A DNA stretch of 64,000 nucleotides from Georgenia sp. M64 (GCF_038049925.1 NZ_CP145809.1:620001-684000); one strand, 5' to 3'. Positions 11,276 through 20,127 are shown, counted from the first letter of the stretch. Notes: generated from the sequence alone by a model not told the origin. Program-made: numbers and translations.

Positions 11276-11321
11276 GATGATCGAGGCGCACGGACGGGCG
11301 CCGGGAGCCAGGAGGCGCGTG

Positions 11322-14030
11322 ATGCCGCAGTACGTGTACCGCTTCAGCGAGGGCAGCAAGGACCAGAAGGACCTCCTCGGCGGCAAGGGGGCCAACCTCG
11401 CCGAGATGACCAAGCTCGGACTGCCGGTGCCCCCGGGCTTCACGATCACCACCGAGGCCTGCCGCGCCTACATGCGCGACGGCCACGTGCCGCCCGAGCT
11501 CCGGGTCGAGGTGACGATGGCGGTGCGCGAGATCGAGGACACGATCGGGCGGCGGCTGGGCGACTTCCACGAGCCGCTGCTCGTCTCCGTGCGTTCCGGC
11601 GCCAAGTTCTCCATGCCCGGCATGATGGAGACCGTCCTCAACATCGGGCTCAACGACGCCTCCGTCAAGGGGCTGGCCGAGTTCTCCGGCGACGAGCGCT
11701 TCGCCTGGGACTCCTACCGCCGGCTCATCCAGATGTTCGGCAAGACGGTCCTGGGCATCGACGGGGAGCACTTCGCGCACGCGCTGGACGAGAAGAAGCG
11801 GACCGCCGGCGCGGCGACCGACATCGACCTCACGGCCGAGGACCTCAAGGAGCTCGTCGCGGAGTTCAAGGCGATCGTCCAGGAGGACGCCGGGCGCGAG
11901 TTCCCCCAGCACCCGCGCGAGCAGCTCGACATGGCCATCGAGGCGGTCTTCGACTCGTGGAACACCGAGCGCGCGCGTCTGTACCGGCGTCGCGAACGCA
12001 TCCCCAACGACCTCGGCACCGCCGTCAACGTCGTCACGATGGTCTTCGGCAACCTGGGGGACACCTCGGGCACGGGCGTGTGCTTCACCCGTGACCCGTC
12101 CACCGGGCACTCCGGCATCTACGGGGACTACCTCGCCAACGCCCAGGGCGAGGACGTCGTCGCCGGCATCCGCAACACCCTGCCGCTGGCCGAGCTGGAG
12201 ACGCTGGACAAGAAGTCCTACGACGACCTGCGCCAGGCGATGCGCCGTCTGGAGACCCACTACCGCGACCTGTGCGACATCGAGTTCACGATCGAGCGCG
12301 GCAAGCTGTGGATGCTGCAGACGCGGGTGGGCAAGCGCACCGCGGCCGCGGCCTTCCGCATCGCCACCCAGCTCGTCGACGAGCACCTCATCACCATGGA
12401 CGAGGCCATCTCGCGCTGCACCGGCGCCCAGCTCAGCCAGCTCCTCTTCCCCCAGTTCGACGGCGAGGCCGAGCGCCACCTCCTCACCAAGGCCATGCCG
12501 GCCTCGCCAGGCGCGGCGGTGGGCGAGATCGTCCTGGACAACGCCCAGGCGATCGAGCGCACCTCCGCCGGCGCCAAGGTCATCCTCGTGCGCCGCGAGA
12601 CCAACCCGGACGACCTCGCGGGCATGATCGTCGCCGACGGCATCCTCACCGCGCGCGGCGGCAAGACCTCCCACGCCGCCGTCGTCGCCCGCGGCATGGG
12701 CAAGTGCGCCGTGGTCGGTGCCGAGGAGCTCGACGTCGACCGGGCCGGCGGCGAGGTGCGCATCAACGGCACGGTCCTGCACGCCGGCGACACCATCGCC
12801 ATCGACGGCTCGAGCGGTGAGGTGTTCCTCGGCGAGGTGCCCGTCGTCGACTCCCCGGTGATGATCTACATCTCCTCCGGCCTCGAGGCCGGCCTCGCCG
12901 CCGCGGAGGACGAGGCGACGAAGGAGCTCGTCCACGCCATCGACCGGGTGCTCGGCCACGCCGACGACGTGCGCCGCATGCGGGTGCGCGCCAACGCCGA
13001 CACCGCCGAGGACGCCCGCCGCGCCCGCGACCGCGGCGCGGAGGGCATCGGGCTGTGCCGCACCGAGCACCAGTTCCTCGGTGACCGGCGCGTCTACATC
13101 GAGCACGTCGTGCTGGCCGAGGACGACGAGGCGCGCCTCGCGGCGCTCGAGGAGCTGCTGCCCCTGCAGCGCACCGACTTCGTCGAGCTCCTCGACGCCA
13201 TGGACTCCCTGCCCACGACCATCCGGCTCATCGACCCCCCGCTGCACGAGTTCCTCCCCGACCTCACCGAGCTCGCCGTCAAGGTGGCCCTGGCCAAGGA
13301 GCACGGGAAGGTCGACGAGCGCGAGGTCAAGCTGCTCGCCGCCGTCCAGCGCATGCACGAGCAGAACCCCATGCTCGGCCTGCGTGGCGTGCGCCTCGGG
13401 CTGAAGATCCCGGGCCTGTTCGCCCTGCAGATCAGGGCCATCGCCGAGGCGACCGTGGAGCTGCGCAAGGCCGGGAGGAACCCGCTGCCGGAGATCATGG
13501 TCCCGCTGGTGGGCTCCATGCGTGAGCTCCAGATCGTCCGGGAGGAGGCCGTGCGCATCCTCGCCGAGGTCGGCGCCGCGGCGGGCGTCACGCTCGACCT
13601 GCCCATCGGCTGCATGATCGAGCTGCCCCGGGCGGCCCTGACCGCGCACCGCATCGCCGAGGAGGCGGACTTCTTCTCCTTCGGCACCAACGACCTCACC
13701 CAGACCACCTGGGGGTTCTCCCGCGACGACGTCGAGGGAGCGTTCTTCGCCGACTACCTGGAGAACGGCGTCCTGACGATCTCCCCGTTCGAGACCCTCG
13801 ACGCCGACGGCGTGGGGGCGCTGGTGGTCTCCGGCGTCACCGGGGGGCGCTCGACCAAGCCGCACCTGCACATGGGGGTGTGCGGTGAGCACGGCGGCGA
13901 CCCCGAGTCGATCCACTTCTTCCACGACGCCGGGCTGGACTACGTCTCCTGCTCGCCGTTCCGGGTCCCCATCGCCCGGCTCGAGGCCGGTCGCGCCGCC
14001 GCCCTGGCCGGGGAGGATGCGACCGCCTGA
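11322..14030 (+). CDS. ppdK: Pyruvate, phosphate dikinase
   Basis: A 902-residue enzyme interconverting pyruvate, ATP and Pi with PEP, AMP and PPi. In order: N-terminal ATP-grasp (LLGGKGANLAEM, SVRSGAKFSMPGMMETVLN), the phospho-His swivelling domain (LTARGGKTSHAAVVARGMG) and the C-terminal TIM barrel with PEP/pyruvate-site elements (GLCRTEHQF, GTNDLTQTTWG, CGEHGGDP). The frame opens at a GTG at 11253, but an AGGAGG site at 11310-11315 places the start at ATG 11322 (MPQYVYRF), the usual family N terminus. Following the prp operon, it can send propionate-derived pyruvate to gluconeogenesis; the PPi it makes could be used by either pyrophosphatase of this window. Confidence 0.97.
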   Translation: MPQYVYRFSEGSKDQKDLLGGKGANLAEMTKLGLPVPPGFTITTEACRAYMRDGHVPPELRVEVTMAVREIEDTIGRRLGDFHEPLLVSVRSGAKFSMPGMMETVLNIGLNDASVKGLAEFSGDERFAWDSYRRLIQMFGKTVLGIDGEHFAHALDEKKRTAGAATDIDLTAEDLKELVAEFKAIVQEDAGREFPQHPREQLDMAIEAVFDSWNTERARLYRRRERIPNDLGTAVNVVTMVFGNLGDTSGTGVCFTRDPSTGHSGIYGDYLANAQGEDVVAGIRNTLPLAELETLDKKSYDDLRQAMRRLETHYRDLCDIEFTIERGKLWMLQTRVGKRTAAAAFRIATQLVDEHLITMDEAISRCTGAQLSQLLFPQFDGEAERHLLTKAMPASPGAAVGEIVLDNAQAIERTSAGAKVILVRRETNPDDLAGMIVADGILTARGGKTSHAAVVARGMGKCAVVGAEELDVDRAGGEVRINGTVLHAGDTIAIDGSSGEVFLGEVPVVDSPVMIYISSGLEAGLAAAEDEATKELVHAIDRVLGHADDVRRMRVRANADTAEDARRARDRGAEGIGLCRTEHQFLGDRRVYIEHVVLAEDDEARLAALEELLPLQRTDFVELLDAMDSLPTTIRLIDPPLHEFLPDLTELAVKVALAKEHGKVDEREVKLLAAVQRMHEQNPMLGLRGVRLGLKIPGLFALQIRAIAEATVELRKAGRNPLPEIMVPLVGSMRELQIVREEAVRILAEVGAAAGVTLDLPIGCMIELPRAALTAHRIAEEADFFSFGTNDLTQTTWGFSRDDVEGAFFADYLENGVLTISPFETLDADGVGALVVSGVTGGRSTKPHLHMGVCGEHGGDPESIHFFHDAGLDYVSCSPFRVPIARLEAGRAAALAGEDATA

Positions 14031-14043
14031 CGCCGCCGTCGCG

Positions 14044-14077
14044 CTGAGGGCTGCCGGGCTCGGCCGGCAGCCCTCAG
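14044..14077 (+). terminator. Terminator after ppdK
   Basis: A perfect 14-bp stem (14044-14057 with 14064-14077) and a 6-nt loop, 13 nt after the ppdK stop. Confidence 0.85.
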
Positions 14078-14162
14078 GTGCGTCCGGCGCCGCGGCGCCA
14101 CCGGCCAGGCGTCGGGACCAACGTCCCGAGCACACGTCGGCGCCACCCGACACGCTCTGACC

Positions 14163-14393
14163 ATGTGGCTATCGGACTGCCCGGTGCCGGCGAGTGTGCG
14201 GGTCCTGGGTGTGCACGTCGACGACGACGTGCGCTCGCGGATCGCCGAGCTCGGCCTCCGGCCGGGCGCGCTCCTGCGCGTCACCCAGCACGCCGCCTTC
14301 GGCGGCATCGTCGTGGCCGCGGCCGGCTGCCGGCTGGCGGTCGACGCCGCGACCGCCCACCGGGTGGCGGTGCGGCCGGTGCCCGCGCGCTGA
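14163..14393 (+). CDS. FeoA-domain protein (orphan)
   Basis: A 76-residue protein with the SH3-like FeoA pattern: a first beta strand, then IAELGLRPGALLRVTQ, FGGIVVAAAGCRLAVD and a last strand with THRVAVRP-like residues (ATAHRVAVRP). FeoA domains assist the FeoB ferrous-iron transporter or form the C terminus of DtxR-type regulators. No feoB, feoC or DtxR-type DNA-binding domain is present in the window, so its partner is unknown. The start is the ATG at 14163, 3 nt after an in-frame stop. It lies between the ppdK terminator and a repeat region. Confidence 0.8.
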   Translation: MWLSDCPVPASVRVLGVHVDDDVRSRIAELGLRPGALLRVTQHAAFGGIVVAAAGCRLAVDAATAHRVAVRPVPAR

Positions 14394-14899
14394 GCGCCGG
14401 GCGAGCGCAGGCTGATCGGTCCGTGCGCGAGAATTGAGCGGTCGTCGCGGCGATCTGTGTCGATCGATCCCGGCGTTGCCGAGCGCTCCCCGTGTTGCCG
14501 AGCGATCCCCGTGTTGTCGAGCGCTCCCCGTGTTGTCGAGCGCTCCCCGTGTTGCCGAGTGAGAGTGGTGTGCAGGGATCGCTCGGTCACAGAGTGATCG
14601 TTGGCGGCGACGAGGCGCGAGCGATCCCCGTGTTGCCGAGCGCTCCCCGTGTTGCCGAGCGCTCCCCGTGTTGCCGAGCGCTCCCCGTGTTGCCGAGTGA
14701 GAGTGGTGCGGAGGGATCGCTCGGTCACAGAGTGATCATTGGCGGCGACGAGGCGCGGGAGATCCCCTTCCCCCGCCCCCCTGCACGCGCGCGCCCGCGG
14801 GAGCGCCGTCGCTGCGACCGCACACGCCACCTGAGGCAGGCCGGCCACAGGGTGGCGACGCCGACCGGGTCCCGGACGGCGCGTGCCACACTGGCCGCC
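14394..14899. other. 506-bp intergenic region dominated by repeats
   Basis: No gene is supported here. It holds two short arrays of a 19-nt unit, two copies of a 60-nt segment and, near the end, the promoter of the dehydrogenase. The open frame that runs through it from 14492 is only a translation of the repeats (recurring Pro-Cys-Cys-Arg-Ala pattern). Confidence 0.8.
14475..14757. repeat. Compound tandem repeat: 19-nt arrays plus a 60-nt segment, duplicated
   Basis: The unit GTTGCCGAGCGCTCCCCGT occurs four times at 14475-14550 (single-base variants A/C and C/T) and three times at 14632-14688. Each array ends in a partial GTTGCCGAG followed by a 60-nt segment (14560-14619 and 14698-14757) containing GGGATCGCTCGGTCACAGAG. 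The two blocks are offset by 138 nt, so the second arose by tandem duplication. A diverged inverted copy of the 60-nt segment lies at 24474-24528. Confidence 0.9.
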
Positions 14900-14913
14900 G
14901 TGAGCACCGTCAC
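14900..14913. promoter_or_regulatory. CRP/GlxR-type site over the dehydrogenase start codon
   Basis: GTGAGCACCGTCAC fits GTGA-N6-TCAC and begins at the GTG start. If the mRNA is leaderless (CACACT box 7 nt upstream), bound protein would sit at about +7 and block transcription. Because it overlaps coding sequence, chance is possible. Confidence 0.35.
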
Positions 14914-17827
14914 CAGCGCCGACCTGGCCGCCGAGCTCGACGCCGCCGTGGACGGGGAGGTGGACACCTCCGAGCGTCGCCGCGCCGAGTACTCCACGGA
15001 CGCCTCGAACTACCGCGTCGTGCCGCAGGTGGTGGTGACCCCGCGCGACGAGGACGACACCCTCGCCGCACTCGACGTCGCCCGCCGCCTGGCGGTGCCG
15101 GTCACCGCCCGCGGCGCCGGGACCTCCGTGGCCGGCAACGCCGTCGGGCCGGGCATGGTGCTGGACTTCTCCCGGCACATGCACCGGATCGAGCGAGTCG
15201 ACGCCGACGCTCGCACCGCGGTGATCCAGCCCGGGGTGGTGATGTCCTCGCTCCAGGCGGCCGCCCGGCCGCACGGGCTGTGGTTCGGCCCCGACCCCTC
15301 CACGCAGAACCGCGCGACCCTGGGCGGGATGATCGGCAACAACGCCTGCGGCCCGCACGCGGTGGCCTACGGCCGCACCGCCGACAACGTCAGCGCGCTC
15401 GACGTCGTCGACGGCACCGGCCGGCGCTTCGTCGCCGGCGCCGGTCCGGACGCGCTCGCGGCCGTGCCCGGGCTGGACAGGCTCGTCGCCGCGGAGCTCG
15501 CGACCATCCGCACGGCGCTGGGCCGGTTCAAGCGTCAGGTCTCCGGCTACTCCCTCGAGCACCTGCTGCCCGAGAACGGCCAGGACCTCGCCAAGATGCT
15601 CGTCGGCACCGAGGGCACCCTCGTCACCGTCCTCGGCGCCACCGTCGACCTGGTCCCGCTGCCCACCGCGCCCGTCGTCGTCGCGATGGGCTACCCCGAC
15701 ATGGCGACGGCCGCCGACGCCGTCCCGGCCCTCCTCGCCCACGCGCCGCTCGCCGTCGAGGGCCTGGACTCACGCCTCGTCGACGTCGTGCGCCGCCACC
15801 ACGGCCCCGCCGCCGTGCCCGAGCTCCCGGAGGGGGCGGGCTGGCTCATCGTCGAGGTGGGCGGGAGCGACCCCGCCGACGCCCTGGCCCGGGCGCGCGC
15901 GCTCGCGGCCGACGGCGGCACCTCCGCGGTCCGGGTGGTCCCGGCCGGCGCCGAGGCCGCCGCCCTGTGGCGGATCCGGGCCGACGGCGCCGGCCTCGGC
16001 GGTCGGACGCCCGACGGTGCGCCGGCCTGGCCGGGGTGGGAGGACGCGGCGGTCCCGCCGGAGCGGCTGGGGGACTACCTCCGCGACTTCACCGCCCTCA
16101 TGGCCGACCGTGGCGTGGACGGGCTCCTGTACGGCCACTTCGGGGACGGGTGCGTGCACGTGCGCCTGGACCTGCCGCTCGAGACGCCGGCCGGCATCGG
16201 GCCGTCCCGGGCGTTCCTCGAGGCCAGCGCCGACCTGGTCGCCGCCTACGGCGGCTCGCTCTCGGGCGAGCACGGCGACGGGCGGGCACGCTCGGAGCTC
16301 CTCGGCCGGATCTACAGCCCCGACGTCGTCGACCTCTTCGCCCGCGTCAAGACGCTGTTCGACCCGGCGGGGCTGCTCAACCCCGGCGTCGTCGTCGACC
16401 CTCGGCCCCTGGACGCCGACCTGCGCCGCCCCTACGCCAGGCTCACGCCTGCCGCCGACGGGTTCGCGTTCGCCGAGGACGGCGGGGACTTCGCGACGGC
16501 GGTGCACCGCTGCACCGGCGTGGGCAAGTGCCGTGCCGACACCTCCGCCGCGGGCGGGTTCATGTGCCCCAGCTACCAGGCCACCAAGGACGAGAAGGAC
16601 GTCACCCGCGGCCGTGCGCGGGTGCTGCAGGAGCTGACCAACGGCTCGCTGGTGAGGGACTGGAACTCACCGGCGGTGCTGGCCTCGCTCGACCTGTGCC
16701 TGTCCTGCAAGGCCTGCTCCTCGGACTGCCCCACGGGCACCGACATGGCGCGCTACAAGTCCGAGGTGCTCCACCGCGCCTACAAGGGGAAGGTCCGCCC
16801 CCGCAACCACTACCTCCTGGGCCAGCTGCCGCGGTGGTCGGCGATGGTCACGGCCGTCCCTGCCCTGGCGCGGCTGGCCAACGTCGTGCTCGGGGCACGC
16901 CCGGTCGCGCGGGCGGTGCTGGCCGCCGGCGGGATGGACCCGCGGCGCTCCATGGTGAGCTTCGCCGACGAGCGCTTCTCCCGCTGGTGGCGCCGGCGTG
17001 AGGGGGGCAGCGCGACCTCCCGCGGCGCCGTGCTCCCGTCCCGCACCGGCACCGGCACCGAGACCGGGAACCGCACCGAGACCGGCACCGCCACCGACAC
17101 CGACGCGCGGTTCGTCGTGCTGTGGGCCGACTCCTTCTCCGAGACCCTCGACGGCGCCGGGGCACGCGCCACGGTCGCGCTCCTCGAGGGCGCCGGCTAC
17201 ACCGTGATCGTCCCCCGGGAGCAGGTGTGCTGCGGCCTCACCTGGATCTCCACCGGCCAGCTCGACGGGGCGAAGAAGCGGCTGAGGGACCTCCTGGGGG
17301 TGCTGGCCCCCTACGCGGCGAACGGCATCCCCGTCGTCGGGGTCGAGCCCAGCTGCACCGCGGTGCTCCGCTCGGACATGGTCGACCTCCTCCCGGACGA
17401 CCCGCGGGCACCGATGCTGGCCGCGCACACCTACACCCTCGCCGAGCTGCTCACCGCACCGGCCCCGGTGGGGCCCGGCCCGCACTGGGTCCCGCCGTCG
17501 CTCGAGGGCGTCGAGGTCGTGGCGCAGCCGCACTGCCACCACCACTCCGTCATGGGGTGGGAGTCCGACGCCGCGCTCCTGGCGCGCACCGGGGCACGCG
17601 TCACCACCCTGGCCGGGTGCTGCGGTCTCGCCGGCAACTTCGGGATGGAGGCCGGGCACTACGAGACGTCGGTCGCCGTCGCCGAGAACGCCCTGCTGCC
17701 GGCCCTGCGCGCGGCAGGCCCGGAGACGGTTTATCTCGCCGACGGCTTCTCCTGCCGCACCCAGGCCGAGCAGCTCGCCGGGCGCCACGGGGTCCACCTC
17801 GCCCAGCTCCTCACCGGGGACCGCTGA
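14900..17827 (+). CDS. FAD-linked oxidase/Fe-S protein, D-lactate (or D-2-hydroxyacid) dehydrogenase type
   Basis: A 975-residue three-part flavo-iron-sulfur protein. Residues about 40-500 form the vanillyl-alcohol-oxidase-type FAD domain (RGAGTSVAGNAVG, NNACGPHAVAYGRTADNV, LYGHFGDGCVHVR, SGEHGDGRARSELLG). Residues about 537-615 hold two 4Fe-4S motifs (CTGVGKC...CP and CLSCKACSSDCP). The C terminus has two CCG cysteine-rich domains (QVCCGLTW near 775, GCCGLAGNFG near 906). This architecture is that of membrane-associated D-lactate or D-2-hydroxyglutarate dehydrogenases of the YdiJ type. The substrate is not fixed by sequence, and D-lactate is inferred from the lutABC genes elsewhere in the window. 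The start is GTG 14900; the frame extends upstream only through repeats. A Thr/Glu-rich linker near residue 710-735 (GTGTETGNRTETGT) is unusual. Confidence 0.9.
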   Translation: MSTVTSADLAAELDAAVDGEVDTSERRRAEYSTDASNYRVVPQVVVTPRDEDDTLAALDVARRLAVPVTARGAGTSVAGNAVGPGMVLDFSRHMHRIERVDADARTAVIQPGVVMSSLQAAARPHGLWFGPDPSTQNRATLGGMIGNNACGPHAVAYGRTADNVSALDVVDGTGRRFVAGAGPDALAAVPGLDRLVAAELATIRTALGRFKRQVSGYSLEHLLPENGQDLAKMLVGTEGTLVTVLGATVDLVPLPTAPVVVAMGYPDMATAADAVPALLAHAPLAVEGLDSRLVDVVRRHHGPAAVPELPEGAGWLIVEVGGSDPADALARARALAADGGTSAVRVVPAGAEAAALWRIRADGAGLGGRTPDGAPAWPGWEDAAVPPERLGDYLRDFTALMADRGVDGLLYGHFGDGCVHVRLDLPLETPAGIGPSRAFLEASADLVAAYGGSLSGEHGDGRARSELLGRIYSPDVVDLFARVKTLFDPAGLLNPGVVVDPRPLDADLRRPYARLTPAADGFAFAEDGGDFATAVHRCTGVGKCRADTSAAGGFMCPSYQATKDEKDVTRGRARVLQELTNGSLVRDWNSPAVLASLDLCLSCKACSSDCPTGTDMARYKSEVLHRAYKGKVRPRNHYLLGQLPRWSAMVTAVPALARLANVVLGARPVARAVLAAGGMDPRRSMVSFADERFSRWWRRREGGSATSRGAVLPSRTGTGTETGNRTETGTATDTDARFVVLWADSFSETLDGAGARATVALLEGAGYTVIVPREQVCCGLTWISTGQLDGAKKRLRDLLGVLAPYAANGIPVVGVEPSCTAVLRSDMVDLLPDDPRAPMLAAHTYTLAELLTAPAPVGPGPHWVPPSLEGVEVVAQPHCHHHSVMGWESDAALLARTGARVTTLAGCCGLAGNFGMEAGHYETSVAVAENALLPALRAAGPETVYLADGFSCRTQAEQLAGRHGVHLAQLLTGDR

Positions 17828-17834
17828 AGGCATC

Positions 17835-17862
17835 GCGCCACCCGTCCGGGACCGGGTGGTGC
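17835..17862 (+). terminator. Terminator after the dehydrogenase gene
   Basis: Arms 17835-17844 and 17853-17862 pair over 10 positions with one mismatch and an 8-nt loop, 8 nt after the stop. Confidence 0.65.
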
Positions 17863-17961
17863 GGGTCCGGGCGGGGTCCCCGCGACCCTTCGCGGCGGTC
17901 GGCGTCGTGAGAAGATGAAGGCCGATCCCACCCACCCGCGAGACAGTCAGGTCGACGTCGT

Positions 17962-19179
17962 ATGCCGTTCTTCGAGTTCGACGAGGGCCGCCTCGTCCCT
18001 GCCCAGTTCGGGCACGCCGTGACCGAGGACATCGACCCCGAGGTGCTCCAGGCGGTGCGCGACCAGGTCCTCGAGGTGGTCCAGCGGCCGCTGTTCCCCG
18101 TGAGCTGGTACGGCGACGTCCGGCGCGCGGGCACCTACGGCGCCACGGCGGCCTCACCACGGCTGACGGCGATGGACGCCTCCGGGCAGGTCGTGACCGT
18201 CGAGGTCGTCGACCGGCTCGACTCGGCCGCACTGGTCGCGGCGCTGTCGCGCTCGGGCCGCAACGCGGACCTCGGCTGGGCCGAGCTGAGCGGGCTCTAC
18301 CCGCGCGGCGCCGACGCCTTCCGCCGGGAGTGGAACCTCTTCCGTGAGTCGATGCCGCCGCGCACCACGCCGGGTCCTCGCCTCGTCGTCGTCGCGGGCA
18401 CCGTCGAGGAGGAGGTGCGCCCGGCGCTGGAGGTGCTCGGTGACTCCGGGGTCGTCGTCCACGAGATCGCCGTGCGGCGCATGAGCAACGGTCGCCAGTT
18501 CCTCGAGATCAACGAGCTCCGCCCCGACCTGCTCGAGGCCGGCGGTGCGCTGCTCACCTCTCGCGAGCGCTCCGTGGAGATCACCGCCACCGCCCGGCCG
18601 CGCGAGTACTCGCCGGACGAGCCTGGCAGCGTGCCGGACGAACCCGGCGGCACCGCGGACGGGTCCGCCGGTGTGCCGGACGAACCCGGCGGCACCGCGG
18701 ACGAGCCCGCCGGTGTGCCGGACGGGCCTGCCGCCGCGGGGCAGCCCGACGAGACGAGCGGCGCACTCCCGCGCAACCGTGGCTCGGAGGAGAGCACGCC
18801 CCCCATGGGGGTGCCGGTCCACGGCGCGCACAGCGACGACGGTGTGACGGCCGCCGGCAGCGACGAGCCCGGGGACGAGGACCGGGAGGGCCTCGTCGTC
18901 GTTGCCGCGTCCCTCGGCTCGGACACCGTCCTGGTGTGGCACCAGCTGCGCCGAGGGGTGCGCCACGAGGCGATCCTCACGGCCGACGGGATGATCCGTC
19001 TCCCCGACGGCGCGACCTTCCTCGACCCCGACGCCGCGGCGACCGCCGCGTCGGGTCGTGACGACGTCGACGGCTGGCGGGTGTGGCGGTTCGGGGAGGC
19101 GGGTCCCACCCTGGCCGACGCCCGGTCCGAGCTGGCTGCCGCTGCGGGACGCGAGAACGGTGGCCGCCGACGCGGCTGA
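17962..19179 (+). CDS. Uncharacterised protein with a C-terminal RAMA-like domain
   Basis: 405 residues, function unknown. Residues 1-215 form a conserved-looking alpha/beta region (MPFFEFDEGRLVPAQFGH, VEVVDRLDSAALVAALSRSG, IAVRRMSNGRQFLEINELRP). Residues about 216-293 are a Pro/Asp/Gly-rich linker built from a 14-residue repeat (VPDEPGGTAD core). Residues about 308-382 (VWHQLRRGVRHEAIL, ADGMIRLPDGATFLDPDAAA, DGWRVWRF) resemble the RAMA domain, found beside restriction and methylase domains and proposed to recognise modified DNA. I see no methylase, helicase or obvious nuclease motif, and no restriction genes nearby. No clear ribosome site precedes the ATG. Confidence 0.75.
   Translation: MPFFEFDEGRLVPAQFGHAVTEDIDPEVLQAVRDQVLEVVQRPLFPVSWYGDVRRAGTYGATAASPRLTAMDASGQVVTVEVVDRLDSAALVAALSRSGRNADLGWAELSGLYPRGADAFRREWNLFRESMPPRTTPGPRLVVVAGTVEEEVRPALEVLGDSGVVVHEIAVRRMSNGRQFLEINELRPDLLEAGGALLTSRERSVEITATARPREYSPDEPGSVPDEPGGTADGSAGVPDEPGGTADEPAGVPDGPAAAGQPDETSGALPRNRGSEESTPPMGVPVHGAHSDDGVTAAGSDEPGDEDREGLVVVAASLGSDTVLVWHQLRRGVRHEAILTADGMIRLPDGATFLDPDAAATAASGRDDVDGWRVWRFGEAGPTLADARSELAAAAGRENGGRRRG
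18631..18740 (+). repeat. 42-bp in-frame tandem repeat in the RAMA-like gene
   Basis: Two nearly identical 42-nt units (18631-18672 and 18673-18714) and a decaying third encode a Pro/Asp/Gly-rich 14-residue repeat. The length is a multiple of three, so copy-number change would preserve the frame. Confidence 0.9.
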
Positions 19180-19190
19180 GCGACGGGACC

Positions 19191-19211
19191 GCCGCCGCTG
19201 AGTGCGGTGGC
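19191..19211 (+). terminator. Probable terminator after the RAMA-like gene
   Basis: GCCGCCGC (19191-19198) pairs with GCGGTGGC (19204-19211) using one G.U pair, flanked by GGACC/GGTCC. It stands between convergent genes. The rest of 19212-19308 repeats a CCGGCTGAG motif and holds no gene. Confidence 0.5.
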
Positions 19212-19308
19212 CGCCGGTCCGGCTGAGTGTCCAGGGTCCGGCTGAGCGCCGAGGATCCGGCTGAGTGTCCAGGCGGCCGCGCCCGGAGCAGGTGTTCGCT
19301 CCGGGGGG

Positions 19309-19995
19309 TCAGCCGGCGCAGTCGCGCTCGGCCGGCTCCTCGTACTCGGGCACCGGCCGGGCCTGCGCCTCCTCGGCGGTCGCGGCCACCCCGTTGCGCT
19401 CGATGTCCTCGATCAGCCAGTCCATCTCGAAGATCTCCCGGCGCTGCGCCTCGCTGATCTCCACGGCCAGCTCGCACACCCGGACGTCCTCGATCCCGGC
19501 CCGCTCCGAGCGGGTGATCGCCAGGGAGTGGTGAGGGATCATCCCGCGCATGAAGGAGGTGTCGTCCACCGTGGCCTGGCTGCGGTCGAGCGCGGCCCCC
19601 CCGCCGAGGAGCAGGAGGCTCACGGCGACGACGGCGATGTTGGCCTTGGCGCTCTTGTACATGTTGAGCATCCAGGCGAGCATCACCAGCCCCATCGCGC
19701 CGCCCATGGTGATCGCCATGAACACCCGGCTCTGGCTGAAGCGGATGTGGCTCCACTCCCACGAGCCGACGAACATCACGAAGTACATGACGACCATCCC
19801 GGTGAGGATCATCGCCGCGAACCGCAGGTACATCCCCTTGCCGTGGGACTGGCCGTGCCCCTCGTGGGACTGGCCGTGCCCCTCGTGGGACTGCTCCTGA
19901 CCCCCGTGCGGGCGGCCGCCGTCTCCGCCGCCGCCGTCTCTGCCGCCGGCGGCGGAGCCCGACGGGCGATCGGCCTGGTGCGACATTTCGGACAT
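19309..19995 (-). CDS. DUF305 family membrane protein with a His-rich N terminus
   Basis: 228 residues. The N terminus is Gly/His-rich with the direct repeat QSHEGHG (twice, then QSHGKG). Three hydrophobic segments follow (FAAMILTGMVVMYFVMFVG, VFMAITMGGAMGLVMLAWML, IAVVAVSLLLLGGGAAL), then a DUF305 domain with the hallmark FMRGMIPHHSLAI and a second conserved helix pair (AQRREIFEMDWLIED). DUF305 is a four-helix ferritin-like fold often near copper or heavy-metal genes; the MIPHH and QSHEGHG histidines suggest metal binding, but this is inferred. A purine-rich GGAGG-type site precedes the ATG. No copper ATPase is in the window. Confidence 0.88.
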   Translation of the reverse strand: MSEMSHQADRPSGSAAGGRDGGGGDGGRPHGGQEQSHEGHGQSHEGHGQSHGKGMYLRFAAMILTGMVVMYFVMFVGSWEWSHIRFSQSRVFMAITMGGAMGLVMLAWMLNMYKSAKANIAVVAVSLLLLGGGAALDRSQATVDDTSFMRGMIPHHSLAITRSERAGIEDVRVCELAVEISEAQRREIFEMDWLIEDIERNGVAATAEEAQARPVPEYEEPAERDCAG

Positions 19996-20127
19996 GAGAC
20001 GGCCCTCCTCCGTTTGCTACCTGACCTGCTCCATCCTTCCCTCCGGAGATTCCGGCGCAACCCGGCCCGGCGCCCCCACCCGGGACGCAGTCCTGCGTCG
20101 CACGACGGCCGCGAGCCCTGCCGGAGC

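Noticed and set aside
11253-11321. PPDK start at GTG 11253
   Set aside because: That GTG lies inside the GTGA-N6-TCAC palindrome and upstream of the -10 box; AGGAGG precedes ATG 11322, which matches the family start.
10002-14153. A 1383-codon minus-strand open frame over prpC and ppdK
   Set aside because: Same reason: antisense of two unmistakable enzymes, with biased shadow composition and no recognisable domain.
14475-14757. CRISPR array
   Set aside because: The 19-nt units abut with no unique spacers, the larger duplication is 138 nt, and no cas genes are present. It is a compound tandem repeat.
14492-14899. N-terminal extension of the FAD/Fe-S dehydrogenase
   Set aside because: The added residues only translate the DNA repeats, and the conserved protein starts at GTG 14900.
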